From Trypanosoma brucei gambiense DAL972 (taxonomy: Eukaryota; Euglenozoa; Kinetoplastea; Trypanosomatida; Trypanosomatidae): a stretch of 64,000 nt of DNA. Each line of letters starts with the position of its first letter. The stretch's first letter is position 1. Below are positions 38,937 to 50,961 of this stretch, piece after piece. The notes beneath the pieces were generated by a model. It was not told the DNA's origin and searched no databases. It saw only the letters and a list, made by a program, of their open reading frames with translations. Location: positions 868,001-932,000 of the forward strand of contig NC_026737.1 in NCBI RefSeq assembly GCF_000210295.1, written 5' to 3'. The position numbers were made by a program, and so were the translations under genes.

Positions 38937-41900
38937 CCTACATTCCGCCACGCCATACTTTGAAGAACCCGGCGTGTGAGTGCTGCTTGCGGCCGAGGGC
39001 ACACAACTCATTGGTGCAAAAGGTGACAGTCACGCGGCGGTGTGGAACCGCACGATTCGATCAGATACTAGGGGAATAACTTTACTGCGGCGCCATGTCG
39101 GTAAGTAGCTTCGGGCCAACAACAAACTGGCGATATCACCAAGTGTGCGTGCCAACATCGGGAGCTCACACCTGATGCGTCACCCCTCAAGGGAAGTGCG
39201 GGGCGCACCAATGGATGTCATAGAACTTCACCGAGCAGTGATGGTCAACATCTCCTCGATATGAGTGTGTGGAACGTACGGGGTGAGCCCATTCACCAAC
39301 AGCTTCTCTGCATTCATAGACCAAATCCACACGGAGAAATTTTCTCAGGACAGCCGACGAACTCTGACGGAAGAATTGGAACTGGTGGAACGCGCACGAA
39401 TTGGAGAAATGTCTGAGGTGCGGCATCCGTGTTGCAACCGCAGGGGTTGTTCCTTGAATCACAGCCACACCACAACACTCAACGCCTCAACTTACTAAAC
39501 TCGATAAGGGGATTGCGAGGTGTCATCGCTCATTGAATGGGGGAACTGGTCGACATGCAGAGGTAGCTTCCAGGCCGCATGGCAAATGAAGGGTGTTTCG
39601 TGCCGTTCTGAAAGCACAAGGCTCCGGTCCGTTGCAACTGGTGCGTCAAGAAAGTGTACGCGTCGGGGCCATTCAACCTCCTGGCGGCTATATGAGACGG
39701 TGCTCCAAAACCGACTACCGGCAGGAGAAACATTTCGTTGATCCCTACGCGCCCCGGGCAACAGATTACTTATCCTCGCCCTTAAGGCATTCGACGTGAG
39801 TTTATGGAATGGAATCGTACCTGCTGCACGGGAGAGTTATCAATAATTTCCATACAGAAACACCCTAAGAAGGTGGAGCGTTTGGATGTCCACGAGGCGG
39901 TGAAAGCGATGAGTTGCGCGCGCAAAGCCATCGAGAACATCGTTGGTAATGGAATTGGGGACTTTATGGGGGAGGGGCCCACACTAGAACCGGGATTTCG
40001 GCCGGGTCGCCCCACGCTAAGGCTGCTTCAGCGCTTCCAGATGGCCCTTGGTCACCCGTCGCCGTCGCACATGGGAGCGGCATTCATAGTTTACGCGAAT
40101 GCCTTGGATGTCACACGGAAAGCGGCTGATGGTTTTATTTTACAGCAGAATGAAAGGAACAAAAGTTGGCAAAACACTGTTAAACAGCCGGACGCTTGCA
40201 AGAGGCATAAAGCAACTGCATCAGAGCGCACTGTGCCCCTCAGCCTCGGACTCGCAGAGCCAACTCTTGGAAGCATTTCCGCTATCACATGACGGCTTTT
40301 TTGCGGATAATTTGGCGCTATCGGCGCGATACACGAAGAGGGACCCCGAAGACCGCACACCGCAGGGCAGCCCCGGCGTTGTGATACAATGGCAGCAAAA
40401 GTGACTTATGTACGCCCGCACGCCGGTGACGAAATGCAAACTGCTCAGCTACATTGAACACTTATCGTCAATGTAACATCACGGTGGGGCTCGGGCTGGG
40501 GTTGGAAAAGTACCGAAGATGTTTTGGGACGGCGCGCTGCGCAAACACAGCGAATAGCAAGCCGCAGGGCGCTGAAAATAGAAACCGTTTGGACGACGGC
40601 GTATCACCCAGATGAGGCGTTGCGTGCTTTACACTTCCGGTTTTTACAATTACGTGACACGTGCAGAGCTGATGTGTGACATTAGTGCGTCTCAGAAGGT
40701 ATTCGAGAGGCGACCGGAGCGGACCGGCACAAAGACAGCCAAACCATCGAGGACGTATCGCACGCGCACTATACAACCCCACCCGTAACTTCGTGCCGGG
40801 ACGGAAGCCGCTGATCCAAACTTCTCCAACGCCTTCCTTTTCAATGCAACAGGGCCTTCCGCGGGAAGATAAGGCCCGTGTGCGCAAACTGTCCCGGAGA
40901 GGCTTAGATCGGCGAATGGACATTCTTAAACCAGAGGTCCGGCCAGACCCTCAGCCCAAGTGAGGACGAAAAAACGATACATCAGGTCAACAAAAGCGGC
41001 GGCGCACTTGCACGTGGCCGCTGTGTAGGACCCCTTGCACTGGCGGTGGGCCTGCGAAAGGCACCGAATCCCTTCCTAATTCACAAGGCGGTGCTGCCCA
41101 GCCTCTCGATATACCCGCTTTCGTTCTCCACCATGCCGGAGGCGAGCGCAGTTACCATTACTGACCCGTCCCTGCACAAATTGCGGTGGTCAGCTGTGAC
41201 AATACCGGGCAGGAACAATTGCATTAGACCACAGTTTGTACTCCCCTGCTGCGGCGTGGCATTGAACGAAGGCGCGCGGCGAAATTGCGAAGAATGTCGC
41301 TGGCATGTCACAGTTGCCCGACCGGGGGTTTGCAGACACCGCGGCCTATTCGAAGCGTTTGTTGTGATCTGGGGAAATATACTCGGGGGCCCACCGGGAC
41401 ACATTTCACGACCAAATGCAAAGAATGGATGCGCGGGCCGACAGCGTTGGCTGGCACTGCTGGTGGTCGCCGCACAAAATCAACTCATGGGTGGCCCGTT
41501 CCACCGGTGGCAGGAACCGTAATTTCCACTGGCGACGCTTGCACCCCAACCAATCCCAACGACCACGACCTCGGTGTTAACAACCTTCTTTCACGCTGAG
41601 GGACAAAAAAGGTGTACTAATTGCGGTGCGATATGGCAAACACCGAACGAGTGCATTGACGAATATGGCGGCGGATCTTCTGGCGTAGGCGCGTTCTTTT
41701 GAAAAATGAAATGCGGTGATGCGTCGCGTCCAGCGTATGATCCATCAGAACCCATGCAACCGCGGCCCGTACTGGCGGCTTCGCGAGTATCAACAACAGC
41801 AAGTCTCAACACTAAACATTCAAAGGCGTCACGACGGCACCACCTTCGCAGCCACATTTGTGATACAAAGCAATCGGTTCGCGAGCTAAACAGGTCTTGA

Positions 41901-42120
41901 ATTGAAAAGCAGGATGCAAGATGTAAAGCAATAACTACAAGACAGCGCATCTACCGCAAGAAAACATTGTTTTACCCAACAAGCTACCATGCCCCGGAGG
42001 CAACATAGCCAACACCAAACGACACCGCCATCCTGCAGAAGTTCTGCTTCTCCGGTCGCCTTGAATAACTTCAACTCACCACAAAACGACTCCAGCGCTT
42101 GACGCCACTCTTAGCTACGA
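38937..42120 (+). mobile_element. Decayed ingi-like non-LTR retrotransposon (left arm copy)
   Basis: Plus-strand relic broken by stops and frameshifts. The reverse transcriptase is recognisable. GFRPGRPTLRLLQ (about 39,991) resembles the ingi/L1 GFRPGRSTxDxL block. AAFIVYANALDVT (about 40,078) replaces AAxFIDYARAFDxV. FFADNLALSARYTK (about 40,297) replaces the catalytic FADDLxLxxRxT, with the second Asp of the YxDD-type motif changed to Asn. TPQGSPGVV (about 40,360) recalls PQGSVLGPLLF but lies after the ADD block instead of before it, which is unusual. The 5' part (IPPRHTLKNPACECCLRP) fits the linker before RT. It is the kind of degenerate ingi-related element called DIRE. It cannot be active. 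Confidence 0.72.
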
Positions 42121-42478
42121 CTATTGAAAAACAGGGTAAACAGGAACCAAAATCATACAGCACCCCCATTAACAAGAGAATAGACAGAAAAAACTAAGCA
42201 ACAAACAAAGAAGTGGAAAAGTCGGCATGTCAGCAAGTCTAACATCTAGCATCGCCTCCTCACCCTTCAACAAACGCACACCCAAAAGACAAAACAATGC
42301 ACGAAAAATATTCACATCAGCAGAAGAAAAAAAACCAAAAAATACAAAATAAAGAAAAAAAACATTTATCAGCGGTGAAGAGAACGGTGCAACTAGAGAA
42401 AAAACAAGAATTAAAGAAGACACAATCAACAAACACAAAACATATTGAAACCAGTGACAAATGGGTATGATTGTGCAA
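38937..42478 (+). repeat. Left arm of large inverted repeat flanking the satellite
   Basis: 3,542 bp that is the reverse complement of 45,985-50,044 once the 515-bp RIME plus target duplication of the right arm is set aside. The outer edge is at CCTACATTCCG (38,937) and the inner edge at GTATGATTGTGCAA (ends 42,478). The arms differ at scattered single bases and a few homopolymer lengths, mostly near the inner edge, so I judge them about 98-99% identical. Confidence 0.93.
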
Positions 42479-44087
42479 AAACAGTGTTGCAATGCAACAT
42501 GTAAGGTGTTTTGGTGTGAAACACGCATTCTTGCACAACCTGCACAATATGGCATGTTTGTTCACAAATTGTGCACTATTGCGTATTTTCACGTCAAATA
42601 CGTGTTTATGCGTATGATTGTGCAAAAACAGTGTAGCAATGCAACATGTAAGGTGTTTTGGTGTGAAACACGCATTCTTGCATAACCTGCACAACGTAGC
42701 ATGTTTGTTCACAAATTGTGCACTATTGCGTATTTTCACGTCAAATACGTGTTTATGCGTATGATTGTGCAAAAACAGTGTAGCAATGCAACATGTAAGG
42801 TGTTTTGGTGTAAAACACGCATTCTTGCATAACATGCACAATGTTGCATGTTTGTGCGCAAATTGTGCACTATTGCGTATTTTCACGTCAAATACGTGTT
42901 TATGCGTATGATTGTGCAAAAACAGTGTAGCAATGCAACATGTAAGGTGTTTTGGTGTAAAACACGCATTCTTGCATAACATGCACAACGTAGCATGTTT
43001 GTTCACAAATTGTGCACTATTGCGTATTTTCACGTCAAATACGTGTTTATGCGTATGATTGTGCAAAAACAGTGTAGCAATGCAACATGTAAGGTGTTTT
43101 GGTGTGAAACACGCATTCTTGCATAACCTGCACAACGTAGCATGTTTGTTCACAAATTGTGCACTATTGCGTATTTTCACGTCAAATACGTGTTTATGCG
43201 TATGATTGTGCAAAAACAGTGTAGCAATGCAACATGTAAGGTGTTTTGGTGTAAAACACGCATTCTTGCATAACCTGCACAATGTAGCATGTTTGTTCAC
43301 AAATTGTGCACTATTGCGTATTTTCACGTCAAATACGTGTTTATGCGTATGATTGTGCAAAAACAGTGTAGCAATGCAACATGTAAGGTGTTTTGGTGTG
43401 AAACACGCATTCTTGCACAACCTGCACAATGTGGCATGTTTGTTCACAAATTGTGCACTATTGCGTATTTTCACGTCAAATACGTGTTTATGCGTATGAT
43501 TGTGCAAAAACAGTGTAGCAATGCAACATGTAAGGTGTTTTTGTGTGAAACACGCATTCTTGCATAACCTGCACAACGTAGCATGTTTGTTCACAAATTG
43601 TGCACTATTGCGTATTTTCACGTCAAATACGTGTTTATGCGTATGATTGCGCAAAAACAGTGGAGCAACGCAACATGTAAGGTGTTTTGGTGTAAAACAC
43701 GCATTCTTGCATAACATGCACAATGTTGCATGTTTGTGTGCAAATTGTGCACTATTGCGTATTTTCACGTCAAATACGTGTTTATGCGTATGATTGCGCA
43801 AAAACAGTGTAGCAACGCAACATGTAAGGTGTTTTGGTGTAAAACACGCATTCTTGCACAACCTGCACAATATGGCATGTTTGTTCACAAATTGTGCACT
43901 ATTGCGTATTTTCACGTCAAATACGTGTTTATGCGTATGATTGCGCAAAAACAGTGTAGCAACGCAACATGTAAGGTGTTTTGGTGTGAAACACGCATTC
44001 TTGCATAACCTGCACAACGTAGCATGTTTGTTCACAAATTGTGCACTATTGCGTATTTTCACGTCAAATACGTGTTATGCGTATGAT
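42463..44087 (+). repeat. 147-bp centromere-type satellite (CIR147-like), left block
   Basis: The landmark GCGTATGATTGTGC recurs every 147 bp from 42,610 (a GGGTATG variant at 42,463) through 43,933, then at 44,079. That gives about 11 units in the same orientation. The last unit before the gap is 146 bp because of a missing T (CGTGTTATGC). The unit is AT-rich, and its size and position match the CIR147 repeats I remember from T. brucei centromeres. A 147-bp unit equals 49 codons, so long artificial frames run along it. Confidence 0.93.
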
Positions 44088-44187
44088 NNNNNNNNNNNNN
44101 NNNNNNNNNNNNNNNNNNNNNNNNNNNNNNNNNNNNNNNNNNNNNNNNNNNNNNNNNNNNNNNNNNNNNNNNNNNNNNNNNNNNNNN
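44088..44187. other. Assembly gap (100 N) inside the satellite
   Basis: Exactly 100 N. This round number usually marks a gap of unknown size, so the true satellite may be much longer than the ~3.5 kb shown. Confidence 0.98.
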
Positions 44188-45984
44188 CGCGTTTATGCGT
44201 ATGATTGTGCAAAAACACTGTAGCAATGCAACATGTAAGGTGTTTTTGTGTAAAACACGCATTCTTGCATAACATGCGCAATGTGGCATGTTTGTGTGCA
44301 AATTGTGCACTATTGCGTATTTTCACGTCAAATACGCGTTCATGCGTATGATTGTGCAAAAACAGTGTAGCAACGCAACATGTAAAGTGTTTTGGTGTAA
44401 AACACGCATTCTTGCATAACATGCACAATGTTGCATGTTTGTGTGCAAATTGTGCACTATTGCGTATTTTCACGTCAAATACGCGTTTATGCGTATGATT
44501 GTGCAAAAACAGTGTAGCAACGCAACATGTAAGGTGTTTTTGTGTAAAACACGCATTCTTGCATAACATGCACAATGTTGCATGTTTGTGTGCAAATTGT
44601 GCACTATTGCGTATTTTCACGTCAAATACGTGTTTATGCGTATGATTGTGCAAAAACAGTGTAGCAATGCAACATGTAAGGTGTTTTTGTGTAAAACACG
44701 CATTCTTGCATAACATGCACAATGTTGCATGTTTGTTCACAAATTGTGCACTATTGCGTATTTTCACGTCAAATACGCGTTCATGCGTATGATTGTGCAA
44801 AAACAGTGTAGCAACGCAACATGTAAAGTGTTTTGGTGTAAAACACGCATTCTTGCATAACATGCGCAATGTGGCATGTTTGTGTGCAAATTGTGCACTA
44901 TTGCGTATTTTCACGTCAAATACGCGTTCATGCGTATGATTGTGCAAAAACAGTGTAGCAACGCAACATGTAAAGTGTTTTGGTGTAAAACACGCATTCT
45001 TGCATAACATGCACAATGTTGCATGTTTGTGTGCAAATTGTGCACTATTGCGTTTTTTCACGTCAAATACGCGTTTATGCGTATGATTGTGCAAAAACAG
45101 TGTAGCAACGCAACATGTAAAGTGTTTTGGTGTAAAACACGCATTCTTGCATAACATGCACAATGTTGCATGTTTGTGTACAAATTGTGCACTATTGCGT
45201 ATTTTCACGTCAAATACGCGTTTATGCGTATGATTGTGCAAAAACAGTGTAGCAACGCAACATGTAAAGTGTTTTTGTGTAAAACACGCATTCTTGCATA
45301 ACATGCACAATGTTGCATGTTTGTGTGCAAATTGTGCACTATTGCGTTTTTTCACGTCAAATACGCGTTTATGCGTATGATTGTGCAAAAACAGTGTAGC
45401 AACGCAACATGTAAAGTGTTTTGGTGTAAAACACGCATTCTTGCATAACATGCACAATGTTGCATGTTTGTTCGCAAATTGTGCACTATTGCGTTTTTTC
45501 ACGTCAAATACGCGTTTATGCGTATGATTGTGCAAAAACAGTGTAGCAACGCAACATGTAAAGTGTTTTGGTGTAAAACACGCATTCTTGCATAACATGC
45601 ACAATGTGGCATGTTTGTTCACAAATTGTGCACTATTGCGTATTTTCACGTCAAATACGCGTTTATGCGTATGATTGTGCAAAACCAGTGTAGCAACGCA
45701 ACATGTAAGGTGTTTTGGTGTAAAACACGCATTCTTGCATAACATGCACAATGTTGAGTGTTTGTGTGCAAATTGTGCACTATTGCGTATTTTCACGTCA
45801 AATACGTGTTTATGCGTATGATTGTGCAAAAACAGTGTAGCAACGCAACATGTAAAGTGTTTTTGTGTAAAACACGCATTCTTGCATAACATGCACAATG
45901 TGGCATGTTTGTTCACAAATTGTGCACTATTGCGTATTTTCACGTCAAATACGCGTTTATGCGTATGATTGTGCAAAAACAGTG
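44188..45984 (+). repeat. 147-bp centromere-type satellite (CIR147-like), right block
   Basis: Landmarks every 147 bp from 44,197 to 45,961 (12 full units), in the same orientation as the left block. This block mostly uses CGCGTTTATGCG where the left block has CGTGTTTATGCG, and often AAAGTGTTTT for AAGGTGTTTT. Confidence 0.93.
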
Positions 45985-45998
45985 TTGCACAATCATAC
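45963..45998 (+). repeat. Short perfect hairpin at the satellite/right-arm junction
   Basis: GTATGATTGTGCAA (45,963-45,976) and its exact reverse complement TTGCACAATCATAC (45,985-45,998) flank an 8-nt loop AAACAGTG. The left stem is the start of a satellite unit. The right stem is the inner end of the inverted arm. Confidence 0.95.
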
Positions 45999-48900
45999 CC
46001 ATTTGTCTCTGGTTTCAATATGTTTTGTGTTTGTTGATTGTGTCTTTTTTTATTCTTGTTTTTTCTCTAGTTGCACCGTTCTCTTCACCGCTGATAAATG
46101 TTGTTTTTTTCTTTATTTTGTATTTTTTGGTTTTTTTTTCTTCTGCTGATGTGAATATTTTTCGTGCATTGTGTTGTCTTTTGGGTGTGCGTTTGTTGAA
46201 GGGTGAGGAGGCGATGCTAGATGTTAGACTTGCTGACATGCCGACTTTTCCACTTCTTTGTTTGTTGCTTAGTTTTTTCTGTCTATTCTCTTGTTAATGG
46301 GGGTGCTGTATGATTTTGGTTCCTGTTTACCCTGTTTTTCAATAGTCGTAGCTAAAAGTGACGTCAAGCGCTGGTGTCGTTTTGTGGTGAGTTGAAGTTA
46401 TTCAAGGCGACCGGAGAAGCAGAACTTCTGCAGGATGGCGGTGTCGTTTGGTGTTGGCTATGTTGCCTCCGGGGCCCTGGCGATGCCGGCCAACTCAACG
46501 TGGTGCCAGGGTCCAGTACCCCGTATCATCGGGGGAAGCCAAGAGCCAGCAGCGTTCCTTTCATGGGGAACACTGCTGTGCTCCGGCTACGGCATCATAC
46601 AGCACAGGGATCAGCAGCGTCTTGCTGGGACACCGTTTTTCATTTGTCGGTCCCTGGGCACGTGCCAGCGTGCCATCAGCAGTATCATCCGCGCTAAGAT
46701 GCTGCTGTCCGGTGATGTGGACCTCCAAAAAAGGATTGCCAATTGTCATCTTTTGGAGAGTCCAGGGTGGGAGGCTTCTCGCCCCATCTGCTGTATTCCG
46801 TTCATATGCGGAAATACAACAAAAATTATAGAGGGTGTGTTAGGATGAATGAAAAAGGGAGACTCTGCCACAGTCGCCAGACCGATAGCATCTCAGGGCT
46901 CTACGGTGATGGCTGATGGCCGCGCCAGTGGGGGGAAACTCTCACGAAGGCACGAAGAAAATTCTAAAAAAAAAAAATTGCCTCCGGGGCATGGTAGCTT
47001 GTTGGGTAAAACAATGTTTTCTTGCGGTAGATGCGCTGTCTTGTAGTTATTGCTTTACATCTTGCATCCTGCTTTTCAATTCAAGACCTGTTTAGCTCGC
47101 GAACCGATTGCTTTGTATCACAAATGTGGCTGCGAAGGTGGTGCCGTCGTGACGCCTTTGAATGTTTAGTGTTGAGGCTTGCTGTTGTTGATACTCGCGA
47201 AGCCGCCAGTACGGGCCGCGGTTGCATGGGTTCTGATGGATCATACGCTGGACGCGACGCATCACCGCATTTCATTTTTCAAAAGAACGCGCCTACGCCA
47301 GAAGATCCGCCGCCATATTCGTCAATGCACTCGTTCGGTGTTTGCCATATCGCACCGCAATTAGTACACCTTTTTTGTCCCTCAGCGTGAAAGAAGGTTG
47401 TTAACACCGAGGTCGTGGTCGTTGGGATTGGTTGGGGTGCAAGCGTCGCCAGTGGAAATTACGGTTCCTGCCACCGGTGGAACGGGCCACCCATGAGTTG
47501 ATTTTGTGCGGCGACCACCAGCAGTGCCAGCCAACGCTGTCGGCCCGCGCATCCATTCTTTGCATTTGGTCGTGAAATGTGTCCCGGTGGGCCCCCGAGT
47601 ATATTTCCCCAGATCACAACAAACGCTTCGAATAGGCCGCGGTGTCTGCAAACCCCCGGTCGGGCAACTGTGACATGCCAGCGACATTCTTCGCAATTTC
47701 GCCGCGCGCCTTCGTTCAATGCCACGCCGCAGCAGGGGAGTACAAACTGTGGTCTAATGCAATTGTTCCTGCCCGGTATTGTCACAGCTGACCACCGCAA
47801 TTTGTGCAGGGACGGGTCAGTAATGGTAACTGCGCTCGCCTCCGGCATGGTGGAGAACGAAAGCGGGTATATCGAGAGGCTGGGCAGCACCGCCTTGTGA
47901 ATTAGGAAGGGATTCGGTGCCTTTCGCAGGCCCACCGCCAGTGCAAGGGGTCCTACACAGCGGCCACGTGCAAGTGCGCCGCCGCTTTTGTTGACCCGAT
48001 GTATCGTTTTTTCGTCCTCACTTGGGCTGAGGGTCTGGCCGGACCTCTGGTTTAAGAATGTCCATTCGCCGATCTAAGCCTCTCCGGGACAGTTTGCGCA
48101 CACGGGCCTTATCTTCCCGCGGAAGGCCCTGTTGCATTGAAAAGGAAGGCGTTGGAGAAGTTTGGATCAGCGGCTTCCGTCCCGGCACGAAGTTACGGGT
48201 GGGGTTGTATAGTGCGCGTGCGATACGTCCTCGATGGTTTGGCTGTCTTTGTGCCGGTCCGCTCCGGTCGCCTCTCGAATACCTTCTGAGACGCACTAAT
48301 GTCACACATCAGCTCTGCACGTGTCACGTAATTGTAAAAACCGGAAGTGTAAAGCACGCAACGCCTCATCTGGGTGATACGCCGTCGTCCAAACGGTTTC
48401 TATTTTCAGCGCCCTGCGGCTTGCTATTCGCTGTGTTTGCGCAGCGCGCCGTCCCAAAACATCTTCGGTACTTTTCCAACCCCAGCCCGAGCCCCACCGT
48501 GATGTTACATTGACGATAAGTGTTCAATGTAGCTGAGCAGTTTGCATTTCGTCACCGGCGTGCGGGCGTACATAAGTCACTTTTGCTGCCATTGTATCAC
48601 AACGCCGGGGCTGCCCTGCGGTGTGCGGTCTTCGGGGTCCCTCTTCGTGTATCGCGCCGATAGCGCCAAATTATCCGCAAAAAAGCCGTCATGTGATAGC
48701 GGAAATGCTTCCAAGAGTTGGCTCTGCGAGTCCGAGGCTGAGGGGCACAGTGCGCTCTGATGCAGTTGCTTTATGCCTCTTGCAAGCGTCCGGCTGTTTA
48801 ACAGTGTTTTGCCAACTTTTGTTCCTTTCATTCTGCTGTAAAATAAAACCATCAGCCGCTTTCCGTGTGACATCCACGGCATTCGCGTAAACTATGAATG

Positions 48901-50044
48901 CCGCTCCCATGTGCGACGGCGACGGGTGACCAAGGGCCATCTGGAAGCGCTGAAGCAGCCTTAGCGTGGGGCGACCCGGCCGAAATCCCGGTTCTAGTGT
49001 GGGCCCCTCCCCCATAGAGTCCCCAATTCCATTACCAACGATGTTCTCGATGGCTTTGCGCGCGCAACTCATCGCTTTCACCGCCTCGTGGACATCCAAA
49101 CGCTCCACCTTCTTAGGGTGTTTCTGTATGGAAATTATTGATAACTCTCCCGTGCAGCAGGTACGATTCCATTCCATAAACTCACGTCGAATGCCTTAAG
49201 GGCGAGGATAAGTAATCTGTTGCCCGGGGCGCGTAGGGATCAACGAAATGTTTCTCCTGCCGGTAGTCGGTTTTGGAGCACCGTCTCATATAGCCGCCAG
49301 GAGGTTGAATGGCCCCGACGCGTACACTTTCTTGACGCACCAGTTGCAACGGACCGGAGCCTTGTGCTTTCAGAACGGCACGAAACACCCTTCATTTGCC
49401 ATGCGGCCTGGAAGCTACCTCTGCATGTCGACCAGTTCCCCCATTCAATGAGCGATGACACCTCGCAATCCCCTTATCGAGTTTAGTAAGTTGAGGCGTT
49501 GAGTGTTGTGGTGTGGCTGTGATTCAAGGAACAACCCCTGCGGTTGCAACACGGATGCCGCACCTCAGACATTTCTCCAATTCGTGCGCGTTCCACCAGT
49601 TCCAATTCTTCCGTCAGAGTTCGTCGGCTGTCCTGAGAAAATTTCTCCGTGTGGATTTGGTCTATGAATGCAGAGAAGCTGTTGGTGAATGGGCTCACCC
49701 CGTACGTTCCACACACTCATATCGAGGAGATGTTGACCATCACTGCTCGGTGAAGTTCTATGACATCCATTGGTGCGCCCCGCACTTCCCTTGAGGGGTG
49801 ACGCATCAGGTGTGAGCTCCCGATGTTGGCACGCACACTTGGTGATATCGCCAGTTTGTTGTTGGCCCGAAGCTACTTACCGACATGGCGCCGCAGTAAA
49901 GTTATTCCCCTAGTATCTGATCGAATCGTGCGGTTCCACACCGCCGCGTGACTGTCACCTTTTGCACCAATGAGTTGTGTGCCCTCGGCCGCAAGCAGCA
50001 CTCACACGCCGGGTTCTTCAAAGTATGGCGTGGCGGAATGTAGG
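45985..50044 (-). repeat. Right arm of large inverted repeat
   Basis: 4,060 bp, reverse complement of 38,937-42,478 except for the RIME insertion. The outer edge is at CGGAATGTAGG (ends 50,044). Confidence 0.93.
46475..46977 (+). mobile_element. RIME: RIME retroposon
   Basis: A 503-bp element flanked by a 12-bp target duplication TTGCCTCCGGGG (46,463-46,474 and 46,978-46,989). It starts CCCTGGCGATGCCGGCC, the conserved 5' end of ingi/RIME elements (the family's promoter/ribozyme-like leader), and ends in an A-run (46,966-46,977). Size, leader, tail and duplication length all match RIME. RIME does not encode transposition functions and uses ingi enzymes. It holds the family's typical overlapping frame (for example 46,435-46,848, open through MPANSTWCQGPVPRIIGG), whose function is unknown. 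The left arm has the unfilled site (41,992-42,003). Confidence 0.95.
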
Positions 50045-50126
50045 CGGGGGCGATGATTTGCAGCATGTCGTGTAGTAGGCGGATGGTGCCCTGAGGATGT
50101 TCGGCGTGCCCATTCACCTTGCTCAC
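46990..50126 (-). mobile_element. Decayed ingi-like non-LTR retrotransposon (right arm copy)
   Basis: Minus-strand counterpart of the left-arm relic, with the same broken RT blocks (GFRPGRPTLRLLQ at about 48,990, FFADNLALSARYTK at about 48,680). It continues about 80 bp past the arm's outer edge with HPQGTIRLLHDMLQIIAPAY leading into IPPRHTLKNP, which reads as the natural upstream part of the element. The right side therefore looks like the original and the left copy is cut at 38,937. Substitutions between copies include TTT/TCT in GDF/SMGEG and AAG/ACG in the antisense frame. Confidence 0.72.
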
Positions 50127-50961
50127 GGTTCTACTGGCAAGTTTTCTATGACGAACACGTGAATACGGCGCTACCTTTTTACAACGGTAAACTGTGCTGT
50201 GAGATGTTGGTGGTCGGCAACACCAAAACGATCGACCCCCGCAGCTTCTGTTCTCGTTTTAGTAAAAAGACAGAATATTGCCGAAACAACCATGGGTGTT
50301 TTGTAGAGTATCTACCTCTTTACTTGAAGGAGCCCGGCGCAGTTCCATCGCATCCGACGCAACGATGGACCGGGATTCTTCACATCACCAAATCTGGGTG
50401 TCCTCATGCGATTGATACTGATAATAATGCTGTGCCGCCAGCTCGGGGGGTTGAGGGGGCTAACGTGTCCCCCAGCGCGACACTACTGCTTCGTGTGCCA
50501 TCCGATGCTCTGGTTAGGGTGGTAAAGACAGAAGGGGCTTGCCCTTGGTGAGAAATCCAACTCAGTCAGGCCATCTGCCGACACATGCTTCCCCCTTTTT
50601 GAATTTATCCGGCAGTTGCAATGTGTCAGAGTATTTTCGTCCATTTTGTACATTCGCCTTCAAGCCTCATGGGGGTGATGCAACTACGTAGGGTGGGACC
50701 CATGTCCAGGGTACTTGATTTATGAGGTGCTCCTCAACCACCGATTTTGGAACACCATCCCTCCACAGGACCCAGTTATTCTTGAGTTGGATGGTTGTGC
50801 GGGTACAGTTGCTCTCCTATGGCCGCGGGCCGCCCTGCTCCTGTTTGGAGCGCGGCGGTAGTATACAATTGCCCTCTCACTTGCCACTTTCTTAACAGAT
50901 TTCAGCTACCCTCATTTGACTGCGTTTCGTGTGCTTGCCACACAGTGAAACTTTAGTAATC
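50045..50961. other. Relic stretch right of the inverted repeat
   Basis: No intact gene. A 130-codon plus-strand frame (50,159-50,551, with CFVEYLPLYLKEPGAVPSHP) may be a fragment of something real, but I cannot place it. Confidence 0.4.

Noticed and set aside
42317..44062. 581-codon minus-strand frame along the satellite
   Set aside because: The 147-bp unit equals 49 codons and happens to lack stops in this frame. The protein is only the repeat translated, with no independent support.
44075..46018. 647-codon minus-strand frame across the gap
   Set aside because: Same 49-codon artefact, and it runs through 100 N.
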